A DNA stretch of 64,000 nucleotides, from assembly GCA_002454505.1 (NCBI GenBank), contig DKJA01000130.1, positions 1 through 64,000 of the forward strand, in the 5' to 3' direction. The notes under the pieces were generated by a model. That model had not been told where the DNA came from and ran no database searches. It saw only the letters and a list, made by a program, of their open reading frames with translations. This DNA comes from Oxalobacteraceae bacterium UBA6704. Its GTDB lineage: Bacteria > Pseudomonadota > Gammaproteobacteria > Burkholderiales > Burkholderiaceae_D. The translations under genes and the position numbers were made by a program. Shown in pieces: positions 58,362 through 64,000 of this stretch; within the stretch, counting starts at the first letter, position 1, and each line of letters starts with the position of its first letter.

Positions 58362-58781
58362 ATGCGCTGCATGATCATCGTCAAGGCCAATGCCAACAGC
58401 GAAGCGGGCCGGATGCCCTCCACCGCCATGCTCGAAGCGATGGGCCGCTACAACGAGGAGCTCGTCAATGCGGGCATCCTGCTGGCGGGCGAAGGCCTGC
58501 ATCCCAGCTCGGCCGGTGTGCGCGTGCGCTTCGACGGCGGCGAACGCACCGTCGTCGACGGCCCGTTCGCCGCGACGCAGGAGCTGATTGCCGGCTTCTG
58601 GCTGATTCAGGTAAAGTCGCGTGAAGAAGCAGTCGAGTGGGTCAGGCGCGCGCCGATGCAGGATGGCGACGTGCTGGAAATCCGCCAGGTGTTCGAGACG
58701 GAAGACTTCGGTGCCGAGCTGACGCCGGCGCTGCGCGAACAGGAGGACCGGCTGCGCGATCGGGTTGGCGGCACCGCCTGA
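58362..58781 (+). CDS. YciI/DGPF-domain protein
   Basis: A 139-residue protein with the YCII-related (DGPF) domain: MRCMIIVKANANSEAG, VNAGILLAGEGLHPSS and VVDGPFAATQELIAGFWLIQVKS; the Asp-Gly-Pro-Phe motif gives the domain its name. Members are usually encoded next to ECF42-type sigma factors, as here. They probably bind a small molecule. The start at 58362 has AGGAGAGCGGC upstream; the next gene starts 18 bases later. Confidence 0.9.
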   Translation: MRCMIIVKANANSEAGRMPSTAMLEAMGRYNEELVNAGILLAGEGLHPSSAGVRVRFDGGERTVVDGPFAATQELIAGFWLIQVKSREEAVEWVRRAPMQDGDVLEIRQVFETEDFGAELTPALREQEDRLRDRVGGTA

Positions 58782-58799
58782 CATCACAAGGAGCATGCG

Positions 58800-59504
58800 A
58801 TGCATTTCATGGTGATACGGCGCGCCGGCAACGGCTCGGAAAGCCCGGCCTTTCCGCCGCCGCCCCTGCTGGACGCCGTGCCCGCCGCGCGCTGGCTGCT
58901 GCCCAGCGACCGCGGCGCGCGGCTGGCCAAATCCGCCGCTGGCTGGACCATCCGCGACGGCCCCTTCCCTGCCGGCGAACTGATTGCCGGCTTCACCATC
59001 ATCGAAGCCGCGTCGAAAGCCGCCGCGCTGGCATGGGCGCAACAGTGGCCGGTGGCGGACGGCGAAGGCAACGTGGTCATCGAAGTGCGCGAAGCCGGCT
59101 GCTCCGGCGGCTGCGCGGGTTTCGATACCGAGGCCGAGGCGCAGCTGACGCCCTACCTGGTGCTGCTGAAATCGAACCGCGACCACGAGGAGGACGTGCC
59201 GGTACCGCCGGCCGTCATCGACCGCATGATGCAGCGCAATCGCGAGGGCGTCGCCGCCGGCATCGTGCTGGCCGGCGAGGGATTGCAGCCGTCGGCGAAG
59301 GGGGCGCGCGTCAAATTCGACAAGGGCCGGCCGACCGTCGTCGATGGCCCGTTCACCGAAATCAAGGAACTGATCGCCGGCTTCTGGCTGATCCAGGCGG
59401 CCACGCGGCAGCAGGCGTACGACTGGGTCATGGACTATCCGTATCCGCTGGGGCCCGACGTCGAGATCGAGTTGCGCGAAGTCTACCGAAGCGCCGCCCG
59501 ATGA
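58800..59504 (+). CDS. Two-domain YciI/DGPF protein
   Basis: A 234-residue protein made of two YCII-type domains. The N-terminal half has a degenerate form (IRDGPFPAGELIAGFTIIEAAS) and the C-terminal half a canonical one (VVDGPFTEIKELIAGFWLIQAAT). This looks like a tandem duplication with divergence of the first domain. It overlaps the sigma-factor start as ATGA, so the two are translationally coupled and likely work together. Ligand unknown. Confidence 0.9.
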   Translation: MHFMVIRRAGNGSESPAFPPPPLLDAVPAARWLLPSDRGARLAKSAAGWTIRDGPFPAGELIAGFTIIEAASKAAALAWAQQWPVADGEGNVVIEVREAGCSGGCAGFDTEAEAQLTPYLVLLKSNRDHEEDVPVPPAVIDRMMQRNREGVAAGIVLAGEGLQPSAKGARVKFDKGRPTVVDGPFTEIKELIAGFWLIQAATRQQAYDWVMDYPYPLGPDVEIELREVYRSAAR

Positions 59505-60805
59505 CCACGAGCGTGCACCGCACCGTCGAAGCGGTCTGGCGCATCGAAGCGGCCAAGATCATCGGGGCGCTGGCGCGGCTGCTGCGCGACGTGGGCCTGG
59601 CCGAAGAAATGGCGCAGGAAGCGCTCGTCGCCGCGCTGGAAACGTGGCCCGTCAACGGCATGCCCGACCAGCCCGCCGCGTGGCTGATGGCCACCGCCAA
59701 AAACCGCGCGTTCGACCATCTGCGGCACCGCAAGCTCGCGCACGACAAGGAGCCCGCGCTGGCGTATGAACTGGAAGGCGTGCTGGCCGACGCCGCGCCC
59801 GACCTCGACCGCGCGCTGGAGAACCGCATCGGCGACGACCTGCTGCGCCTCGTCTTCATCGCCTGCCATCCCGTGTTGCCGCCGGAAGGCCGGCTGGCAC
59901 TGACGCTGCGCCTGCTGGGCGGCCTGACCACGGAGGAAATCGCCCGCGCCTTCCTGGTGCAGGAGTCCACCGTGGCGCAGCGCATCGTGCGCGCCAAGCG
60001 CACGCTGGCCGAAGCGCGGGTGCCGTTCGAGGTGCCGGCGGGCCATGAGCTGGTGCAGCGGCTGGCCTCCGTGCTGCAGGTGATCTACCTGATCTACAAC
60101 GAAGGCTATGCGGCCAGCGCGGGCGCCGACTGGATGCGCCCGGCCCTGTGCGACGAGGCGCTGCGGCTGGGCCGCGTGCTGGCCGGGCTGATGCCGCACG
60201 AAGACGAAGTCCACGGGCTGGTGGCTTTGATGGAGATCCAGTCGTCGCGCGCGCGGGCCCGGCTCGATGCGGGCGGCGCGCCGATCCTGCTGCTGGAGCA
60301 GGACCGCTCGCGCTGGGACCAGCTGCTGATCCGCCGCGGCCTGGCCGCACTGGAACGGGCCGGCCTGGTGAGCGCGCAGCGTGGCAGGAATCTCGGCCCG
60401 TACGCGCTGCAGGCGTCGATCGCGGCCTGCCATGCGCGGGCCATCACGGCCGACCAGACGGACTGGCACCGCATCGCCGCGCTGTACGACGCCCTGGCGC
60501 AGCTGGCGCCGTCGCCCGTCGTCGAACTCAATCGCGCGGTGGCACTGGCGATGGCGTTCGGTCCCGCAGCGGGGCTGGAACTGGTGGACAGCCTGCGGGA
60601 TGAACCGGCGCTGCGCCACTACCACCTGTTGCCCAGCGTGCGCGGCGACTTCCTGTTCAAGCTGGGACGGCTGGACGAGGCGCGCGCCGAATTCGAACGC
60701 GCCGCGCAGCTGACGCAGAACCAGCGGGAGCAAACGTTGCTGCTCTCGCGGGCCGCGAACTGTCAGGGCAGTTCGCGTTTACCTTCAGTACGCGTGCGCA
60801 CGTAG
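59501..60805 (+). CDS. ECF42-type RNA polymerase sigma factor
   Basis: A 434-residue sigma factor. Region 2 (about residues 9-80, with DVGLAEEMAQEALVAALETWP and PAAWLMATAKNRAFDHLRH) and region 4 (GGLTTEEIARAFLVQESTVAQRIVRAKRTLA) precede a large C-terminal TPR-like extension (about 185-420) that includes VIYLIYNEGYAAS and LLIRRGLAALERAG. This build is the ECF42 group, which occurs with DGPF proteins and lacks a clear anti-sigma factor. Start at 59501 overlaps the preceding gene. The last about 15 residues (QGSSRLPSVRVRT) are read across the end of the opposite-strand GFA gene, a 43-base overlap. Confidence 0.92.
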   Translation: MTTSVHRTVEAVWRIEAAKIIGALARLLRDVGLAEEMAQEALVAALETWPVNGMPDQPAAWLMATAKNRAFDHLRHRKLAHDKEPALAYELEGVLADAAPDLDRALENRIGDDLLRLVFIACHPVLPPEGRLALTLRLLGGLTTEEIARAFLVQESTVAQRIVRAKRTLAEARVPFEVPAGHELVQRLASVLQVIYLIYNEGYAASAGADWMRPALCDEALRLGRVLAGLMPHEDEVHGLVALMEIQSSRARARLDAGGAPILLLEQDRSRWDQLLIRRGLAALERAGLVSAQRGRNLGPYALQASIAACHARAITADQTDWHRIAALYDALAQLAPSPVVELNRAVALAMAFGPAAGLELVDSLRDEPALRHYHLLPSVRGDFLFKLGRLDEARAEFERAAQLTQNQREQTLLLSRAANCQGSSRLPSVRVRT

Positions 60806-61176
60806 CGCGGCAGCATGTCGGCCAGCTGCAACCAGCGCAGGTGGCTTTCCATGTGCGTGTGGTCGCCGGGCGGCAGCGCGTCCGGGTCGTCGAGGCTGGC
60901 GGTGGTGATGTCCAGCTCGGCCGGGTAGCGTTCGTTCTCGAACGTCAGCGGCGTGCCGCACGTGCCGCAGAAGCGCCGGATGATGCCCGGGCTGGAGCGG
61001 TACACGGCGGGCGCGCCGGCCGTGTAGCGGATGCCGCCGACCGGTACGGAGAACCAGGCCACGCAAGGCGCGCCGGCGGCGCGGCGGCACATCGTGCAGT
61101 GGCACAGCGTGCTGTTGAACGGCGCCGCCGTGACGACATAGCGCACGGCGCCGCAGAAGCAGCCACCCTGGTGCAT
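60763..61176 (-). CDS. GFA/CENP-V family protein
   Basis: A 137-residue zinc-binding protein of the glutathione-dependent formaldehyde-activating (GFA) family. Conserved cysteines occur in GGCFCGAVRY (Cys6 and Cys8), CHCTMCRRAAG (Cys25, 27 and 30) and FCGTCGTPLTF. The fold binds zinc; catalytic activity in most members is unproven. Start at 61174-61176 has GGAG upstream. Its 3' end overlaps the sigma factor gene from the opposite strand. Confidence 0.9.
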   Translation of the reverse strand: MHQGGCFCGAVRYVVTAAPFNSTLCHCTMCRRAAGAPCVAWFSVPVGGIRYTAGAPAVYRSSPGIIRRFCGTCGTPLTFENERYPAELDITTASLDDPDALPPGDHTHMESHLRWLQLADMLPRYVRTRTEGKRELP

Positions 61177-61181
61177 GCTTG

Positions 61182-61637
61182 TCACTCCAATAGTTTGGTG
61201 AGCAGCAGCTCGGTGGAACCATAGCCGTACAGCGAGTCGCTCTCCAGGCCGTCCGTTTCGTACGGCACGGAGATTTCCCGTTCCGGCTTGGCGGGATCGT
61301 CCGCGTAGGTGGCCTGCCACGCCCGCTTCAATGCATCGGAGCGGCGGATGAACACGGGCACCGGCCAGTCGCTGCGGGCGAACCCTTCGGCGTCGCCCAG
61401 CACGGGCCAGCGGCCGTTGGCCAGCGCCATGTCGCCGGTGCGGATGGCTTTCAGCGCATCGCCGGCGCGCAGCGACTGCACATCGGCCAGCGTGGGCACC
61501 GTGGCCCGCTTCGGCCCGAACAGGTAGGCCAGCATGATCTTCCCCTGCGGCGACATGCGGGCCACCAGCCCCGCCGCAAAACCGCCGTGATTCAATGGCA
61601 CGGCAAACCAGCTTCCTTCGTGATACGGTTGCTTCAT
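61182..61637 (-). CDS. Imm26-like protein
   Basis: A 151-residue protein with GSWFAVPLNHGGFAAGLVARMSPQGKIMLAYLFGP, then GDMALANGRWPVLG, SDWPVPVFIRRSD and a C-terminal YGYGSTELLLTKLL. This pattern resembles the Imm26 immunity-protein family. The family includes polymorphic-toxin immunity proteins as well as orphan copies. No toxin gene is adjacent, so whether it acts as immunity protein is doubtful. Five bases before the GFA gene in the same direction. Confidence 0.72.
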   Translation of the reverse strand: MKQPYHEGSWFAVPLNHGGFAAGLVARMSPQGKIMLAYLFGPKRATVPTLADVQSLRAGDALKAIRTGDMALANGRWPVLGDAEGFARSDWPVPVFIRRSDALKRAWQATYADDPAKPEREISVPYETDGLESDSLYGYGSTELLLTKLLE

Positions 61638-61716
61638 TCAATTCCCTTGTCGTTGGTACGCCGGCGGTGCGTCGAGCGCAGCGCTCCCCGGTACCGGGTC
61701 GGGTGGGTCCCCGATC

Positions 61717-62049
61717 TCAGATCTTTTCGTCATAGTGAAACTGCGCGGCGATCGGGCCGGCCTTGAACAGCACGTCGCGCAGTTCCTTGTCCAGCTTCGG
61801 ATCGCGGCGGCGCATCCATTCCAGCAGCATGGCCACGTGCTTGCGCGTGGTATCGCGCTGGCTCGCCATCACCAGTTTCAGCTCCGGATCGGTGCACGCC
61901 TCGATGCGCTGGTTGGATGTGTCCAGCGTGCCCAGCCTGTCGATCAGCGAGGTCAGCGCGCGGTGCATGTCCAGCAGCGGCGCATTGAGCTGCTCGCGCG
62001 GCTCGCTCAGTTCCCCGGCACTCAGTTCCCCAGCATGTCCCTGCGTCAT
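61717..62049 (-). CDS. Encapsulated-ferritin-like protein with altered ferroxidase site
   Basis: A 110-residue helical protein that aligns over its whole length with encapsulin-associated ferritin-like proteins (EncFtn): LDMHRALTSLIDRLGTLDTSNQR, CTDPELKLVMASQRD, HVAMLLEWMRRRDPKLDKELRDVLF. From memory, the EncFtn iron ligands Glu32, Glu62 and His65 correspond here to Arg38, Thr68 and His71, and the Trp-Tyr pair to Thr44-Ser45; so the ferroxidase centre appears lost. No encapsulin shell gene is in the window. Start at 62047-62049. Role unknown; it may be a non-catalytic paralogue. Confidence 0.75.
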   Translation of the reverse strand: MTQGHAGELSAGELSEPREQLNAPLLDMHRALTSLIDRLGTLDTSNQRIEACTDPELKLVMASQRDTTRKHVAMLLEWMRRRDPKLDKELRDVLFKAGPIAAQFHYDEKI

Positions 62050-62176
62050 GGCCTCATCTCCTTCACGGCAAAGTGCCGATTATCCGGTACATCGCGCGCT
62101 TATGCCATGTTTCCGCAAGTTTAACCTTTGCCTGCCCCGGATGGCGCACGGCATTGCAACTGTGGTAAGCTTGCCG

Positions 62177-62257
62177 TTCGCTAGGGGTCCTGGAACGCGT
62201 TTCCGGGTGAGAGATACCCTTCGTACCTGATCTGGATAATGCCAGCGAAGGAAAGCG
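62177..62257 (+). promoter_or_regulatory. TPP riboswitch (THI box)
   Basis: The conserved core is unmistakable: GGGGTCC...GGGTGAGAGATACCC at 62184-62219, then ACCTGATCTGGATAATGCCAGCGAAGGAA at 62225-62253, closed by a CGCT/AGCG P1 pair. Downstream, CCCCTCTTT at about 62273-62281 could pair with the GAAGAG ribosome site (62321-62327) of the receptor gene, giving translational control; this last point is inference. Confidence 0.92.
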
Positions 62258-62334
62258 CAAAGCCGTGTTCTCCCCTCTTTGAGTGCTCCCCGCCGCTGGT
62301 GCCGTTCCGGTCCACCACAATGAAGAGCACAATA

Positions 62335-64000
62335 ATGCATACCAAGAGACTAGCAGTAACCACGGCGGCGCTGGCCATCGCCCACGCCTTCCCCGCCTCC
62401 GCGCAAGCACAAGAAACCGCACAACCGATGACGGAAGTCGTCATCACCGCCATCCGCGGCAGTGCGGAGCGCGCCTCGGTCGCCGGCTTCTCGAATGCGC
62501 CGCTGCTGCAGACGCCGGCGTCCGTCAGCGTCATCACGCGCGACCAGATGGCCGACCTGAACATCCGCTCCACCACCGACGCGGCGCGCTACGACGCCAG
62601 CATCAGCGATGCCTACAATGCCGTCGGCTATGCCGAGCAGTTCTCGATCCGCGGCTTCAAGCTCGACAACGCGCGCAGCTACCGCAAGGACGGCCTGGCG
62701 ATCAGCGGCGACACCCAGATCCCGCTGGAAAACAAGGAATCCATCGAAGTGCTGAAGGGCCTGTCCGGCCTGACGGCGGGCCTCGCCTCGCCGGGCGGCG
62801 TCGTCGAATACACGACCAAGCGGCCGACCAGCGAGACGCTGCGCTCGGCGCTGTTCGAAGTCAGCGAACGGGGCACGCTGCTCGGCACGCTGGACCTGGG
62901 CGGCCGCTTCGAGGACCGCCGTTTCGGCTACCGCATCAACGTGGCCGGCGAGCGCCTGCGCTCGTACATCGAAGGCGCCGACGGCCGGCGCAGCTTCGTC
63001 TCCGGCGCGTTCGACTGGCAGATCTCGCCCCAGGCGCTGCTGCAGGTCGATGCCGACTACCAGAAGAAATCGCAGGTGTCGGCGCCCGGCTTCCAGCTGA
63101 TCGACGGCGTCACGCTGCCCAACGTGGCGGCCGACACGATGCTCAACGACCAGCCGTGGAGTTATCCGGTGCAGACGGAAAGCATGAACTTCGGCGCCCG
63201 CTTCCAGTACCAGTTCACGCCGGACTGGCGCCTGGAAGTGAAGGCCAACCAGCACGTGTTCAAGCGCGACGACTACACCGCCTTCCCTTATGGCTGCTCG
63301 GCGCAGGAACTGTATCCGGGCTTCTGCGGCAACGGCGACTACGACGTGTACGACTACCGCAGCCTGGGCGAGAAGAAGAAGCCGTTCGACAGCCAGGCCA
63401 TGCTGCAGGGCCGCTTCGCCACCGGCGCGCTGAATCACGAACTGGCCGTGGGCGTGTCCTACTTCCGCAACCGCGAAAGCTGGGGCGACGACCTGTACGA
63501 ATACGCCGGCACCAGCAATATCTACCACCCCGTGATCGTGTCGCCGGTAGACGGCAGCACGGGCCCCGTCTCGGAGCGCCGCACGGACCACGAACGCGCC
63601 GTGTTCGTGCAGGACATCGTGGCGTTGACGAACGAGCTGAAACTGCATGCCGGCGCGCGCTACGTGAACGTGCGCCGCAGCGAGATCGACGTGGCCGTGC
63701 CGACCGACGCGAACTTCTGGCTGCCCCGCGCGGCGCTGGTATACAGCCCGAATGCCAATGTGTCGCTGTACGCCTCATATGCGCAGGGCCTGGAGCACGG
63801 CGGCATAGCGCCGATGGAAACCACCAACGAAGACCGCGCGCTGGCACCGGGCAAATCAAAGCAGGTGGAAGCGGGCGCCAAGGCCATCGTCAACGGCATC
63901 AGCCTGAGCGCTGCCGTGTTCCAGATCGACAAAGGGCTGGAATACACCGACGAATCGAACACCTATGTCCGCAACGGCGAAGCGCGCCACCGCGGCATCG
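62335..64000 (+). CDS. TonB-dependent outer-membrane receptor, TPP-riboswitch controlled (3' end outside the window)
   Basis: The first 555 codons of a TonB-dependent receptor. Signal peptide MHTKRLAVTTAALAIAHAFPASAQA, a TonB box (TEVVITA), a plug domain (TPASVSVITRDQM, FSIRGFKLDNARSYRKDG, IEVLKGLSGLTAGLASPGG, NVNYTTKRP-like VVEYTTKRP) and a beta-barrel rich in aromatics. Sequence style is the ferric-siderophore receptor group, but the THI box upstream indicates a thiamine-related substrate. Start at 62335 follows GAAGAG; an in-frame ATG at 62320 would add five residues. The gene is cut by the window end. Confidence 0.92.
   Translation, partial: MHTKRLAVTTAALAIAHAFPASAQAQETAQPMTEVVITAIRGSAERASVAGFSNAPLLQTPASVSVITRDQMADLNIRSTTDAARYDASISDAYNAVGYAEQFSIRGFKLDNARSYRKDGLAISGDTQIPLENKESIEVLKGLSGLTAGLASPGGVVEYTTKRPTSETLRSALFEVSERGTLLGTLDLGGRFEDRRFGYRINVAGERLRSYIEGADGRRSFVSGAFDWQISPQALLQVDADYQKKSQVSAPGFQLIDGVTLPNVAADTMLNDQPWSYPVQTESMNFGARFQYQFTPDWRLEVKANQHVFKRDDYTAFPYGCSAQELYPGFCGNGDYDVYDYRSLGEKKKPFDSQAMLQGRFATGALNHELAVGVSYFRNRESWGDDLYEYAGTSNIYHPVIVSPVDGSTGPVSERRTDHERAVFVQDIVALTNELKLHAGARYVNVRRSEIDVAVPTDANFWLPRAALVYSPNANVSLYASYAQGLEHGGIAPMETTNEDRALAPGKSKQVEAGAKAIVNGISLSAAVFQIDKGLEYTDESNTYVRNGEARHRGI

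Overview
This 64 kb window looks like ordinary chromosome from a high-GC betaproteobacterium, most likely Burkholderiales, family Oxalobacteraceae (Massilia/Duganella/Pseudoduganella type). That placement is inferred from gene content and order: DUF1840 and DUF3567 proteins, a ferrooxidans-type gshA followed by gshB and a permease-less PTS, metXW, an NtrY/NtrX-like pair behind rsmB, and an SPOR-coaX-birA-SDR-dsbA-SPOR-argS cluster. No tRNA, rRNA, CRISPR, prophage or transposase was seen. Coding density is very high and no gene-free stretch reaches 300 bases.

Layout. 1-3 kb: DUF1840 protein, a lipoprotein, comM and ubiK, all minus strand. 3-6 kb: a nitrogen operon (TorF-type porin, glnK, amtB) behind a near-perfect sigma-54 promoter and an NtrC palindrome. 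6-11 kb: glutathione synthesis (gshA, gshB), then a regulatory PTS (EIIA-Man type, HPr, EI). 11-15 kb: metX-metW, an M48 protease, an RluA-type pseudouridine synthase. 15-19 kb: xth and pyrE divergent, small unknown proteins, a PNPOx-like protein and a DUF1176 protein. 19-22 kb: gatC-gatA-gatB, minus strand. 22.5-29.6 kb: the rod-shape cluster mreB-mreC-mreD-mrdA-mrdB-rlpA. 29.7-35.9 kb: a tightly overlapped minus-strand cluster read as argS, SPOR protein, dsbA, SDR, birA, coaX, SPOR protein. 36-43.7 kb: rsmB, DUF4390, an NtrY-type kinase, a receiver-Fis regulator without AAA+ domain, a P-loop-less CobW-like ORF, DUF3567, and an EAL-HDOD protein. 43.8-51 kb: pilU, zwf, an ArsC-family reductase, dapE, prmB and a YheS-type ABC-F protein. 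51-57.7 kb: cheW, a SLAC1/TehA transporter, a FapA-like DUF342 protein, a small secreted protein, ompR-envZ. 57.8-62 kb: an ECF42-type sigma factor operon with VOC and YciI/DGPF proteins, then GFA, Imm26-like and encapsulated-ferritin-like proteins. 62.1-64 kb: a TPP riboswitch followed by a TonB-dependent receptor that runs off the window.

The most unusual sequence-level signal is a dispersed family of GGGACNGTCCC palindromic repeats, at least nine copies, nearly every one starting or ending within about 15 bases of a stop codon. A second family, AAAACCGGTGACAGGC hairpins, sits between two convergent gene pairs and looks like bidirectional terminators. Other points of interest are the TPP-riboswitch-controlled outer-membrane receptor, an encapsulated-ferritin homologue that has lost most ferroxidase ligands, and the two-component pair whose regulator lacks the sigma-54 activation domain. 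I did not find a clear new defence or biosynthetic system.
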